Part shown: positions 11,176 through 23,300 of the stretch, piece after piece
How the letters are laid out: each line of letters opens with the position of its first letter
How positions within the stretch are numbered: position 1 is the first letter of the stretch
Origin: Pelodera strongyloides
Taxonomy: Eukaryota; Nematoda; Chromadorea; Rhabditida; Rhabditidae
Assembly (NCBI GenBank): GCA_036852015.1
Contig: JAANDG010000139.1
Coordinates: 217,013-281,012 of the forward strand
DNA: 64,000 nt
Direction of reading: 5' to 3'
Notes under the pieces: generated by a model
What the model was told of the DNA's origin: nothing
Seen by the model: the letters and a program-made list of their open reading frames with translations, nothing else
Database searches by the model: none
Position numbers and translations under genes: made by a program

Positions 11176-12960
11176 CTGCGCACGTCAGTCACGCTCACCC
11201 TATACAGCATATATGTAATCACGTACCTGCCTTGTGCATTTATAAACATAAAGTATTAATACGAGGGTCGCAAAGCATGGGGTTAGGTAAATAAACATTG
11301 TGTTACTCGTTGGATTACTTGTCTTTAGATTAGATATGAATTTGCATGTTTCTTCAACAATTTTGAATAGTCAGCATCATCATTTGCATAACTATTCGAT
11401 TCAAATTTCACTCACTGTCCATCCAAAAAGAGCTCTCTGTTTCCGGAACAATATGATAAGTAAACACTCTCTTCTTCTACTCTTCCCGCGAAACAAAAAT
11501 AAATCCCGCGTTTCCTGGCAGGCTAGCACCCAATCCCACGCAATAAGAAAAGTCGCATGTTTCCTGACAGATTAGCCAATCATCTCCCGCAATTAAACAT
11601 TAAGGCAAGGCTTTGTGTTAGCGGCAATGCCCCTGATTAGCGCTCGCAATAAGGACGGAATTCCGCGTTTCCCGCTAGTTTGGGAGGAAAAATGGGATTA
11701 TGATTTCCGCTAAACCCCAAATGAAGAACATCGCAGTTCAAGAAATACAAGTGCACTTACAATTAATGCACTTTCGCGAAAATATGACGAAGATACATCG
11801 TGAAGCCGCTCTTCGTCAGCGATTATTTTAGTGGGACACGTCTCTGATCATATATGAAAGCACTGGTGGAATTATATCCAATAAATCTAACTAAGGTCGA
11901 ATAAAGACGAACTGCTCGCATGTTCCACAGCGTTAGAGTGTACACTGACTTAGTCAACTTGTCAGCGTGATTTATAACGACCCGCACCCATGCTAACGAC
12001 ACCCAAAAAAGGCTAACCGCGCAGCAGGGGTGCCGGCATGCTAGCGGTAATCTGACAAGACTTGATTAATTTTAGCCGGGTAGACTGCGCATAACCTTAG
12101 ATGAAGTGGATTAATGGAGAAAACTGGTATAGGAACATGTTATCTTCACGCTTTGTACCCGAGTTCGTCAATATGCTGTGATGCTCGCCATATTGGTGAA
12201 ACAACAACCATGTATTCACAATTTTTGTTTAATAATTTAGCTCCTACTGACCTCTTCTCTACTCCGCCTATTTTAAAGTGGTATAACAGCCTGTTTTTGA
12301 AACGTATGATGGACAGCTGCAGTTCCATGAAGTGACTAGTTGTATTTTCTATTCTAGTCATACTAATTTGCATATAATGCATGGGATTGTAGTTATTCAA
12401 CATACCTTGCGACAACCAGCTGGTGTGCTGCTAGGTATAGAATGGTAGGCTAGCGTAGTAATTGAAAAATCAACTAATTGCTTTTAAAGTATTTTGATTA
12501 CTTTCTTTCCTGGTTAGATTACTTTTCCCATGTTTCTGTTAAATCGTTGCGCCCTAATCTGTGGGGATTTGTTGGTTGATTAATTTGTACAATTAATTGA
12601 TTTTCGACCGAATGTGTCAAGAGGTGTCAATTAACACGATAACATAACGCTTCACTATTTTCATACTGTAACACAAGAAAACGGAATGAATGGTCGCATC
12701 ACAAAAAACCGTCCGCGACCGGTCACCGTGGCCGAACACTGTCCACTTGTTGACCATGTCAACGTGAAAACGTGCAAGCGGCGTGGAAAAAAGTTGCACG
12801 ACGTTGGGTTCTGGCGCGCAATTTGCACGCCATAACGCTGCCGCTTGCACCCCATTTCGCTTGGTATTTGGCTCGCAAGCGGCGTGATAACGGCGGGAAG
12901 TTGCACGCCATTTTCATTCCACAAAGTTGACAAATGGACTTACCTCTTGCACGCCAACTT
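11176..12960. other. Intergenic, no supported gene
   Basis: Holds one half of a family A MITE (about 12271-12390, starting TTTTAAAGTGGTATAACAGC) and weak exon-like sequence on the minus strand near 11760-11820. GC content rises after 12680. I see no gene I can support. Confidence 0.5.
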
Positions 12961-12984
12961 TCCTCAGGTGTCGACACTACGTTC

Positions 12985-13540
12985 CTGGGTGCGCAGCGCA
13001 CCGCGTACCCAGCCGCGCAAATTGGAGTGCACGCGTAGCCAGCCGCGCAAATTGGAGTGCACGCGTAGCCAGCCGCGTACCGCGCAGAGGGGCCCCGGCC
13101 AGCCGCGTAGATTGCAAACTACGCGGCTGGGTGCGCGGTGCCTCGGGGCTCCGGTTCTCAACCGCGCAGCGCACCCCCAGCCAACCGCGCAGGGGGCCCC
13201 CAGCCAACCGCGCACCCAGCCGCGCAATTTCGACTATATCGCTGTCACCACCCAATCTTTCTTTTCTATTATCAGACATGCACTTTATGGCCGAGTGGTC
13301 TAAGGCGCTGGCTCCAGAACATAATCAGTGAATTTCGTAGGTTCGATTCCTACTCGGTGCACTTGTTTTGCGGATGTGGTCCGTCTTTTTATTTTTTGCC
13401 TTGGAGGTCTAACCGCGCAGGGGGCACCGGCCAGCCGCGTAGGGGGGCACCGGCCAGCCGCGTAGGGGGGCACCGGCCAGCCGCGTAGGGGGGCACCGGC
13501 CAGCCGCGTAGGGGGGCAAAAAGAAGGGGCGAGCGCCCCT
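12985..13540. repeat. GC-rich minisatellite (CAGCCGCG words)
   Basis: Two blocks around a tRNA-like sequence. Block 12985-13225 has diverged CCAGCCGCG units, including a 28-bp unit AAATTGGAGTGCACGCGTAG repeated twice. Block 13418-13520 is a clean 23-bp tandem (CAGCCGCGTAGGGGGGCACC plus GGC) with exact 23-bp spacing at 13441, 13464, 13487 and 13510. Composition is very unlike the AT-rich surroundings and gives spurious open frames on both strands. Confidence 0.85.
13280..13361 (+). pseudogene. tRNA-Leu/Ser-like sequence with long variable region
   Basis: ATGGCCGAGTGGTCTAAGGC is a typical type II (Leu/Ser) D-arm, and TAGGTTCGATTCCTA is a perfect T-arm with a 5-bp stem. The outer ends GCAC...GTGC pair, but the rest of the acceptor stem does not, and the anticodon arm gives no clean 7-base loop. 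Length 82 bp fits a type II tRNA. Either a decayed tRNA or an unusual V-arm tRNA; I favour a relic. Confidence 0.5.
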
Positions 13541-13564
13541 GGCTGGGGGTGCGCTGCGCGGTTG

Positions 13565-13670
13565 GAGACCAGAGCATGAGGACCGCTTTCGAGAAAACTT
13601 GGTCAGTCCCCAATCGGCTGGCCCACGAAAAAAAACTAGGGGACCGTCGCCAAATAGTTTCCTTCGTTTT
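13565..13670. repeat. Dispersed GGTCACC-family fragment
   Basis: Contains TTTCGAGAAAACTTGGTCA and CCACGAAAAAAAACTAGGGG, words shared with the copies at about 7850-7930 and 27885-27955. Confidence 0.5.
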
Positions 13671-13794
13671 CTGTGAGGTTCGAATGTTTTTCAATTAAAA
13701 ATGTGTTTCATAAAAAAAACCAGTTCAAATGTGTGTGCTTGCGTAATTATACATATCCTGTTTTTTTTTCATGGAATGGGATTTTCACAGGAAT

Positions 13795-13832
13795 ACAGTG
13801 CGCGTCATAAGTTTCCGGGCACCTCAAATGTA
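13795..13832. mobile_element. Possible Tc1/mariner terminal fragment
   Basis: ACAGTGCGCGTCATAAGTTT followed by CCGGGCACC resembles the ends of Tc1/mariner elements, which often start CAGTGC and carry ATAAGT near the tip. No matching inverted end or transposase is visible, so this is at most a solo fragment. Confidence 0.3.
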
Positions 13833-14177
13833 AAAAAAAATCACTCTTGGAGAAAATCAACCATCCTACCAAATCGGAGATGGCCAAAAACATAGAGACG
13901 AAAAATTTCAGCAAAAAATACTGTTAAGTGTTAAGTATTACGCTTCTGTTGGTCCCAACTTGTAACTCATCTGAGTTAAATTCCTTGACTTTGTCTACGC
14001 TTCACTTCTGATGGCATTTTCATTGACACTTGACCATATGCTTTGTTGTCTTCAGAGGAGTTAATTGCCTTTCCCGCGTGTTCGTGTAATTAGAATAGAG
14101 ACGCACGCGGAAGAGCATATTAGGGCATATGGTCGCGGCTGAGACATTAATAGGGCAAATAGTGCAGCGACAGACTC

Positions 14178-14206
14178 AGACACACACACACATACACACA
14201 CACACG

Positions 14207-14276
<70 letters not shown>

Positions 14277-14280
14277 AACG
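14178..14280. repeat. (CA)n microsatellite
   Basis: About 100 bp of CA repeat with a few interruptions (CATACA, CGCACA, AAACAC). Open frames through it on either strand are artefacts. Confidence 0.95.
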
Positions 14281-15637
14281 CAGGTCTTCTCAAAACTGCA
14301 CAATTAACAATAAATATATGTTTTCTGTCCGTTCCGAACACATCTACGAGCAACCGAACGCAATTACCCATTCCGATAAATGGATGCACAAGTGTACATA
14401 TGGATATGTATATGGTTATGTGCACCGCGGGAAGAATAAATTACTTTCAGGTACGGTAGAATGGACAACAAATAAAAGTGGCACGCGTTATATTTATTGA
14501 TGCATTTTTTAACGGAATTTGTAGTTCCGGCTTATTTTCCGTTGTTTTCAACGGTAGCTCTATTTTGTAGTTGTTACTTTGTACACATAGGCAAAGTAAT
14601 AACTATTTGGCGACCACTTAATGACCTTCTTGCGACCAAATTTACTCAAAGCTAGCGTTAACTGGTCACCACATGGACCCCAAATGGTCAGCGACCGGTC
14701 ACCTAATTTTTTTTTCGATGAAAACCATTTGATGACCGGCTACCTACAGTTTTCTGAGGTCTGGACAATTATTCCTGTGTGGTTACCAATGAAAATAATA
14801 GCATTACGGTATGTTTTAGATGTCAAAAGCTATTAAAGTGATATGACAATCCGGACACACCTTTGCCGCAAAGGGTGTTCCGCTTGCCTTTAGTACCAAT
14901 TCAGTTCTTGCACCAATCATGCGCACCATTTCCCTTCAAATTTGACACATTTGGTTGGAAAGGCGCAAAAGACACGTGCCATTACTGTGCTCTGTCGGGG
15001 ACCCTTTGTAGCTGACGGGCGGCACTCTCTCAATCTTGTCACTATATTGTACAACGGGGAAACCAGTTTCGTCCCAGGACGCCATACACCATTTAGCGGA
15101 GGCTTAGGCAATATACCCTTGATTGCCTATTAGGATGAAGTTAAGTCGCGGAACGCTTTGTGAATATGAATCTAAAAGGAGACAGATAATCACCATAGCC
15201 TTTTGATTATGTACTTTGAATGTAATCAATAAATGTTTATTATAATGATGCAGAGTATTGTGGCTAAAAGTAAATAAACATGAGAGAATCACTAGGTAAT
15301 ATAAGTCATAGTCAACTCTCGTTATTCACCTTTCAACATAGGTAATTGCTTGAGCGTTTAGTCTAACAATAAGAACACATGTGCTTCACCAACAGAAAAC
15401 GCTTTCGCATCATTTACAGCATCGTCTGGATTTGAATCTTGCAAAAGTCAGGCTCTCAGGCCTTCCCAGGCCTCCCCAGGCCCCCAGGAAGGCATACCCG
15501 GGCTTTCGCCAGCCCTCCAGGCTCCTCAGGCTCCTAAAAGTCTACCTTGCAGGCCTTATCCCAACATTGGTAAAAGTCGTTAACAACATTGGCGCGCGTC
15601 TTTTAACGCAATTTGTGAAATGGCGTGGAAGATTGAA
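14281..15637. other. Intergenic, no supported gene
   Basis: Includes a GGTCACC-family copy (about 14606-14745) and a small inverted-end fragment near 14834. At 14936-15115 a stretch is open on both strands (minus strand includes NGVWRPGTKLVSPLYN), of unknown origin. A GC-rich degenerate run of CAGGCCTCC words lies at 15450-15560. None of these supports a gene call. Confidence 0.45.
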
Positions 15638-15748
15638 CGAGAGAGAGAGAGAGAGAGGTAAACAGAGAGAGAGAGAGAGATGTGAAGAGCAAAGACGAGA
15701 GAGAGAGAGATAAAGATATAGAGAGATAGAGAGAGAGGGAGAGAGAAA
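15638..15748. repeat. (GA)n tract
   Basis: GAGAGA-rich purine tract with AAAGAC and TATAGA interruptions. Confidence 0.9.
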
Positions 15749-15933
15749 ATTACCTTACAAAGCGTGCTGCGGCAAACACAAGAAAGAAAAGCGGATCTGT
15801 CAAAGTACGCAAAAAGTATGGTCATATGAGGCTTGTGCACAAATGTTTAGCAAAATGTTTAGAATTTAACTTGCAGTTCCGGTCTTTCCGGTCTTGTCAA
15901 GCCTTACAGTATATGGGGTACTTTTCGCGACTA

Positions 15934-15984
15934 CGATGCTTCATTCATGGGGTCACGGGTTCGATTCCACGGTGGGTCCATGAT
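15934..15984 (+). pseudogene. tRNA 3'-half-like fragment
   Basis: TCACGGGTTCGATTCCACGG is a T-arm (B-box) followed by TGGGTCCA, which could be the 3' side of an acceptor stem. The 5' half has no matching strand. Confidence 0.3.
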
Positions 15985-16842
15985 TTTGCGCGATTTACAG
16001 GTAGAAGAAGACTGTGGTCTTCAGAAGAGTTCATGTCGGCAAACATTGTTAATCACGTATTTATTGTTAAATATAAACGACACGGTGACCAAGTCGATAC
16101 TATTAATTGTCTCGTTCTGGTTTGAGCACATAAACATTCTTTGAAACACGCATCTTTGGGTCAAAATGTACGTGTACTTCTTATTGAGTAACTGTAGCGT
16201 ACGCTCACGTTACAGAAGTAGAATGCTAATAAATTTTGGACATAAAAGAGTGGTGAAGCTCAAAGTAGAATATTCGCATGTAAAATAACGATGTATGTCT
16301 TCATTCGTAAAGATTTTCATCTACGTTACAGACGTTTCATAAGTATGGAAAGACGCCTCAAGCTGGTATAAAAATAAATCTTTTACGACACGTCTTTAAT
16401 TCAACGGTGGCTGGCACAATATTGGGTTTCAAAGCTTAGGACTTGTTCAGGAGAGGTTCTGAGCATGAGGCGACGAGTTCCAGAACACAAATTGCTCGAC
16501 CTTCGGGCTAGAGCCATACACCATGACGCACTTCATTACGATATAATACAACATAAAACAATACAACTCTATACCATAATTCTCCCCCAGCAGGCGTTTC
16601 CCACGCACTTCGCACAGTACAGTATACCCTCCCATTTCCTATTTCCAGCTAAATATACCGTAGTTTATAATAAGTGCCCATTTTGCACACTTCAAAACTC
16701 GGCGGCGAGCTAGCGCAGTTATGTGCTCTTTTTGTCAAAAAGGTTTCTAAAGGTGTATGGTATGGTATGTATTGAGACCGTTGCCATTTTCCCACCATAT
16801 AGAGAGAATTAAGGAGTTTATGATACTCTTCAAAAGAAAGAG

Positions 16843-16989
16843 AGAGACGGAGAGAGAGAGAGGGTGCAGAGAGAGAGTGAGGGTGGAGAGAGAGAAAGAG
16901 GGAGTGAGGGGGAGAATGAGAAAGAAAGAGGGAGAGAGTGAGTGAAGAGCGAAAAATGAGGAGATACGAATGGGAGATACGATAGAGAG

Positions 16990-17035
<46 letters not shown>

Positions 17036-17068
17036 GTAGAGAGAGAGAGGGAGGGAAGAGAGAGAGAA
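16843..17068. repeat. (GA)n / (GAGGGA)n purine tract
   Basis: About 225 bp of almost pure purine on the plus strand. It mirrors the pyrimidine tract at 17723-17862, roughly 0.8 kb downstream, so the two could pair as inverted arms. Confidence 0.9.
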
Positions 17069-17722
17069 TTGTTCCATTACGATATAAAGGGCGTACACAT
17101 CAAATGACACGTTTTGATGTGAACAAATCGGGCGGTGGGTCTTGAAGCGATTGGGAGACAAAACGGAGTCAATTGTGATTGATTACGGTATCTATTGATG
17201 AGACAAATAATGTCTTACCAATTAGGAGTGATTCCGATGGAAGATACTGTGTTTGTGATGTAGTTTTTGAGCTTGCGAATATAAACATGCATACATCGGA
17301 AGGTGTATTTGGAATTTATAAACTCAGCGCTCCAGGATGGACAATGAATAGATGGCGATAAAGTGTGCGCACATCTCGCCGGGTCCTCGCGAATGCACTG
17401 AACACCCTTGCGCGAAGCTGGTGAATATACAGCGACGCGCCGCACACCCCGTCGGGCGTAATTTTTCGCGCCATGGTTTCGCCGCCCACCGCTCGAGTTT
17501 CGTAGCGTGAGACAAGGAAAAGAATCCTGCGCGGTCCTCGATTTTTTTAATACTGTTAATTGTATACTAACATTCTTGTGTTAATAAATATTCACTCAAA
17601 TAGTATTCATTCCCAATTTGCTTATCCATGTTCTAAATAACTTGTAAGTAGTGCGCGCACAGTGGGTGGTCTCGCGGAATCGTTGAAATATAAGGTGTCA
17701 CTCAACGAAACGGGAACATAGT
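17069..17722. other. Unassigned, possible minus-strand exon at about 17215-17330
   Basis: On the minus strand an open stretch encoding YIRKLKNYITNTVSSIGITP ends at a good donor (TAATTG then GTAAGA). No convincing partner exon was found, so I do not call a gene. Confidence 0.25.
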
Positions 17723-17728
17723 CCCTCT

Positions 17729-17768
<40 letters not shown>

Positions 17769-17862
17769 ATTTTCCTACCTCCCTCTTTCTCTCCCTCTCT
17801 CTTTCCCTCTTTCTTCTACTCCCTATCCCCTCTCTCTCACTCCCTCTCTCTCCTCTCTCTCT
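17723..17862. repeat. (CT)n tract
   Basis: CTCTCT/CCCTCT pyrimidine tract on the plus strand. Confidence 0.9.
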
Positions 17863-18519
17863 CGGAATTAAAATCTGACGGAAAACGCATCCAAAAAAGA
17901 CTCCATACTCATAGCTGAGTATATGTCACACGAACGCATAACTAACTAAGTAACGAGGCACAATAGGAACATAATCAGGTCAACAACAGTGGAGGAATTT
18001 GAACAAAAACATAAGTTGAAATCAAAATTTATTACAGTACAGATATGAGAATATTCTTGTGTCAGGAAGTACAGAAGTTGCACAATTACGAGATCACCTT
18101 TTTATTTACTTTCTGAAAGTGATTGTTTAGTTTGTATAGTAAAGAAAATTTGTCAATAAAACGCGGTTTCGGTAGCCTACTGAGTATGAGATGGATCACT
18201 TAGCGCGCTTACCGCTGAAACGAACGGCGCAAAATTTATGTATTACCTACCTTTCAAAAACTTATTCTATCATTCTACCACAACACTTTACAAATTATCT
18301 CACTTCGTAAAGTTCCATGGAAATTCCAAAAGAACCTGACAAAAACACATGTCCATCTTACATTCAAATTATAGCAATGAAATGCTCGGAATATCATAAC
18401 AGTGTAAAAACATCCAAAAAAGACAGAAACTAGGTCTTCGTGAACAGGGGGTGGTCTATGATATAGAGCACTTATTCTAATTAAAATCTAATATGATGAT
18501 CCTGACGCGAATACAGTAC

Positions 18520-18880
18520 GACGAACTCGGGCGCTGATTGGCTGTCCCGCCTTGGCCCCGCCCACTTTTCTCTAGTTCTTGCCGGCTCAGAGCGATCAGT
18601 AAATAGTTGCTCTACTCGCTGTTCACACGTACCGACGAGAGGTAAACCTCCCCCAAGAGCTACCGTAACCCAAGCCTAATTTGCATATTACACATATGGG
18701 TTTACCGTACTATTGTTTACACACTACTGTATTGTGTGGGTCCTGAACGGAACGTTTATTCAAAGCGACAATTTATTGCCATATTGAGCTACTAATTTGC
18801 ATTTGTTTGAAAATTTATACACAAAAGAATTTTCTGTATTTCACATTTTGGAGGCTACTTATACAGTAAAAAGAAGAAAA
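18520..18880 (+). promoter_or_regulatory. lin-31: Promoter-like region of the lin-31-like gene
   Basis: GCTGATTGGCTGTCCCGCC (inverted CCAAT box) and GGCCCCGCCCAC (GC-box-like) lie at 18534-18564. A compositional shift to AT-rich 5' UTR follows, ending about 30 bp after CTTATACAGT at the start codon. A second GCTGATTGGCTGTAAG motif is present at 19092 inside intron 1. Inferred from position and motifs only. Confidence 0.4.
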
Positions 18881-18916
18881 ATGCCCCGACCAGGCAAAAA
18901 CACCTACGAAGACCAG
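18881..18916 (+). CDS. lin-31: lin-31-like exon 1 (FoxB N-terminus)
   Basis: Encodes [12 protein letters not shown]. FoxB proteins begin MPRPG(K/R)N-Y-DQ and then KPPYSYI, so the exon should end exactly after GACCAG. The next bases are GCGGGTTAAT: there is no GT at that position, and the nearby GT at 18920 would shift frame. A GC-AG intron is the simplest reading. Confidence 0.85.
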
Positions 18917-20306
18917 GCGGGTTAATTAATCAATGTTTTAAAGGGAGGTAGTCACCCGAACTGGTTGTAATGTTCCTTATTTTAAAATAATATATGTGGT
19001 TTCTTCAATTATATCAAATTGTGTATTGTTTCTGTTGCCTTTTACTTTAACAAATTAATTAACAAGTTCAGCATTGTACCGTATACCGTTCGCTGATTGG
19101 CTGTAAGAATTTTCTGGCTGTAAGCCAATAAAAATAATAAAAATAAAGTAAACCCATTACGTAAATTGCACATTCTACCAAAATTTCACACTGAATGAAA
19201 CTTTGCATGAAAACCAGCAATTATATATTCGTTGCTACATTTCAAAAAAGTTAATACAGGTATTGGAGCTGATCTTTATTTATTTTAAATTTTTTATGTT
19301 ATTCCTCTATTTGCTAATTTATAACTATTCTCATATATTTTTTTCTCTATCTCTGATTTTTTCCCTCTATTCTTATATTATTCGGGGTAAGAAAGCCTGC
19401 GGATTACTATTACTACGAACTTTTCCTATATAACCTAGTGATGAAACATATCGCTTAGGCTTAAAAAGTTTATTTGAACTTTGGAAAGTATTGCCCAATA
19501 TCGGTATGGCTTATCTGCTCCTCGTACGCAATTAAGGCAAGCCTCACGCCTTTCAAGCCATGTGAACTTTTGTATGTTGTCAAATGGGTTCATATAGTTT
19601 GTATGTAGTTGTTACCTTTAAAGAGGTACAACATGCGGGTTTTGAAACGCATTTGGACGCTTTATCAACATGTAGTTTATGAAACGACTGTGACATCGTG
19701 CAGTATACAATTATATTCATTAGGATACAACCCCTGTTGTTTGACACACGTTTCACAAACCTTATGTTATATCCCTTTAAAGTATGGTCTTTCCTAAGCC
19801 TTTAGCAAAGGTTTGCTCCGTGAAATTCTTAGGAGTTTCCAATGACATTGCGTTAAAACTGCCGTTGTTTTGGTTTTTAACGGCTCAACTACTCGGGTAG
19901 ACAACTTAATGCTGAGTAATTGCGATTGAGAGGAGACCTTGAATCATATGTGTTCTTATACGTGGTAACGTCTAGTACTTAGGAAGTTAGTGAGTGGTAC
20001 GTAAGTTAATGAGCAATTACCTTGAACCTATGTGTTCTTATACGTGGTTACCTTAGGACGCATTGTCGTAAGAGACTAGTACGTAAGTCAGTGAGTCGTT
20101 ACCGTTAGTGTTTCGTAGTAAGTAGTAATCAAGTACTAGTAAGTAAGCGACTTAAAAGCAACTATGTCTTGAAGCATTTTTGAACTCATTTATAACGTTT
20201 AGTACTTAGGTGTGGTGATTATAGTTTACTTATTAGTAACTACCTTGAATACCTTGAATCCACTAGAGCAAAAGAACAGAGAGAGAGAGAGAGAGAGAAA
20301 CATTGG

Positions 20307-20345
<39 letters not shown>

Positions 20346-23300
20346 GGAGAGAGAAGAGGAGAGAAAGAGAGAGATGATAATTACGAGCAATTACAGAAGC
20401 CACCGTACTCCTACATATGGCTCACATATATGGCAATCCAACGTTCGGAAGAGAAAATGCTTCCTCTAACCGAAATCTACCGATTTATTATGGACAAATT
20501 CCCGTTTTATCGGAAAAACACGCAAAGGTGAGGTTTATTGTTGGTAGTTCGTAGTTTGTAGTTTGTAGTTTATTAGTTGTTTATAGTTTGTATCATACTG
20601 TAGTTTGGTAAAGAGTAAAGTCTCATACTGGAGCTGCTTTTGTATTTTGGTCACAGCCAAATTTAACCACGGTGTCCTATGCTAGGAGCTAGGAGTACCT
20701 TTTGTGGTGCCCTTTTAGTGGAAGGTTTATGGTAATTCTGAGGGTTTTACGTACGGTAGGTAGTTGTAGTTTCAGCCAATTTGCCTTTCGAAGCGTGCAT
20801 TTTTGAGGCCTAACAAGATAATTCGAAAACATTTTGAAGGACTATTAGAAGTCGTAGGTACCATCCCTTTAAAATAAAAATTATTTTAGGTGGCAAAATT
20901 CACTCCGTCACAACCTTTCCTTCAATGATTGTTTCATCAAGATCCCACGACGAGCTGATCGACCTGGCAAGGTGCGTTATTTAAAGTGAGATAACAACCT
21001 GTTTTTGAAATGTATCTTGGAACTTCGTTTAGTCGTATGCAAATGAAGTTCATTAAAATAAAATAAAAAACGCGCCGTCTCGCGCACTTCTTTTCATGCA
21101 CTATGTGAGAATACAGATTCATGCATGCGCTTCAAAAACCTGGTGTTATACCGCTTTATCGGAAAAAACTGTAGTATGATAATGTGCTTCCTCTAACTGT
21201 AATCCCGGTGACCCTCAGCGAGCGCAAATATTTTCCCAATTTGTCAGTTCGCATAAATCTTCGCAGTGCGGTATTGGCAAAGGGTGGAAAGGGGTCAGAA
21301 ACCCCCCGGTGTGAAACCGATCGTCGGAAAAACGTACCTCGGGTAAAGTAGAGGGAGAATTGAGTTCCATTTAAGGGAGGGAGTGAGAGAGATGTAAAGA
21401 AGAGAGATACAGATAGAGAGGGAGAGAGATTATTGAGAGGGAGAGAGATGTAAAGGAGGGAGAGACAGAGAGAGACAGTGACAGAGAGAAAGCAGAAGCC
21501 TTATTGTTTACCTTATTTTTTTCTCTGTTCCTGAAGAGAGAGCAAGAGTAAGTGAGAGAGAGAGAGTGAATGAAAAATATTGATGTACCTGCTTATCAAA
21601 AGTATAACATGTGTGATCGGAATGGACATCGAACCCAAGTAACAGTTTGTGGAAGCTTCGCAGGTATTTAAAATCAAGTTGAAACGTATCAAAACGATGT
21701 TGCCTCCGCGTGGTAGCACAGGAAACCCGAATGAGACCCCGAACATCGATAGAAAATCCGTCGATAGCTGGTCGCCAAATGGTTTCCACCGAAATCGATT
21801 ACCAGTGACCGACCATCTGGCAACCGCAGTGAATGCTTTGCATTCCATCTTAAAATACTGCAGTGAACGTCGATGTTCACGCAATCACCTAATGTTGAAT
21901 GCCTTTGATGGTAGCGCAGTGGTTAGCGCTTTAGCTTGATAACAAATAGGAGCGGGTTCGATTCCCGCCGGTCCCGAAAGTCCAAAAATACCGATTTTGC
22001 AATATTCTAATCCTACTTCAGGGCTCCTACTGGGCTGTCCACCCAAACGCCCTCGGTATGTTTGAGAACGGAAGTTGCCTACGGAGGAGGAAACGATTTA
22101 AGGTTAGTTTATTGATTTATTGATCGCCTTTATCGATTTATTGATTATTCTCGTCCACCAATTATTGATTTTATCTATTAAATTGTTTGAAATTTTCCCC
22201 CTTCTGTTGTGTATATCGCTAAGCATAAGGCAGCAGTATTTCAAATTTGTATGACGTTTGTTACTAGGTAAACAAAACGGGGTGTTTCAGCACTAGCATA
22301 TTATGCATCAAAGTTTCATTTTGCAGTTCTTCTTAGGAAAAAGACTTCAATTCCAGTAATTGACTTTCATTTTTTTGTCTTTTGTAAGTTATCCCAAATA
22401 ATTACTTTTCTAATATAATTGTTTTCTAAAGAAATAAAGGAACGAGCATTGATACATTTCAGCATTAGCATATATCTGTTCGAGTTGCACATTTACTTTG
22501 ATTAGAGCCAGGTTTCACTTCTTTGATTACAAATGTAAATAGAACTCTTAGGAATAAGGTTCGATCAAACGTTTCCAAACCGCGTCCCATACCTCATGGG
22601 GTCAAGGGGTTCTTCATGGGGTCAAGTATCCCAAAAGTTCGGTGTGATTCTGTCAATACTACCGTATTTCTGCACGAAATAATATGAAAAATTAAAAAAT
22701 TCTTCTCGTGTAGTTCCAAAATACGGTAACTTTTCAGCATACTCTGTTCACCACCGACACGCTGCTTGCCCCAAGAATGGCTTTCGACACCGTTGCCGAC
22801 CCACACTAAGCCTGAAAACCCCAATGCCGACCCCATTTAAGTCTCTGACACTAGGATTTCCCCTACAGATACAAGCTGACACCGTGCTGACCCAAATGAC
22901 CCCAAACTGACCCTGTATCCGACCCCAACTGACGCTCTACCGACACAAGTGTCCGTGCGTTTATTTCAAAATATAAAGTACGGCGGCGTCCAAATTACGA
23001 AGGTTTCTATATTATTTGTAAGCATGTACTCTTCGTACTTTATTTTTTTTGATTTTTTTTTTAATTTTCAGAAGCGGTTCTTCTTTTGTTTGTTACTTTT
23101 GTGGATTATATATAGCGCATTGGCATCGTGTTTTATTGTAGAGTTACTGTAGAGTGGAATGCACACAATCTAGTTAACGCAGTATTAAGCCAGTAGCAAG
23201 TATAGTATTGTGTTCTTCTTATGACCTTTATTTTCTTAGTATGTATAAAATGCAAGTAGTTTTGTAGGAGATTGGGCCGTGATCCGTGGTGGATGATGGT

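Noticed and set aside
12759..13694. Several 80-150 codon frames on both strands in the GC-rich block
   Set aside because: They are translations of CAGCCGCG minisatellite with few stops because of GC content; no splice sites or domain.
14061..14500. Cys/Val-rich and Thr/His-rich frames
   Set aside because: Produced by the (CA)n microsatellite.
14917..15133. Opposed 63-64 codon frames near 15 kb
   Set aside because: No splice sites, no family, equal openness on both strands.
16649..17161. 170-codon minus-strand Ser/Leu-rich frame
   Set aside because: Translation of a (GA)n/(CT)n tract; no protein-like remainder.
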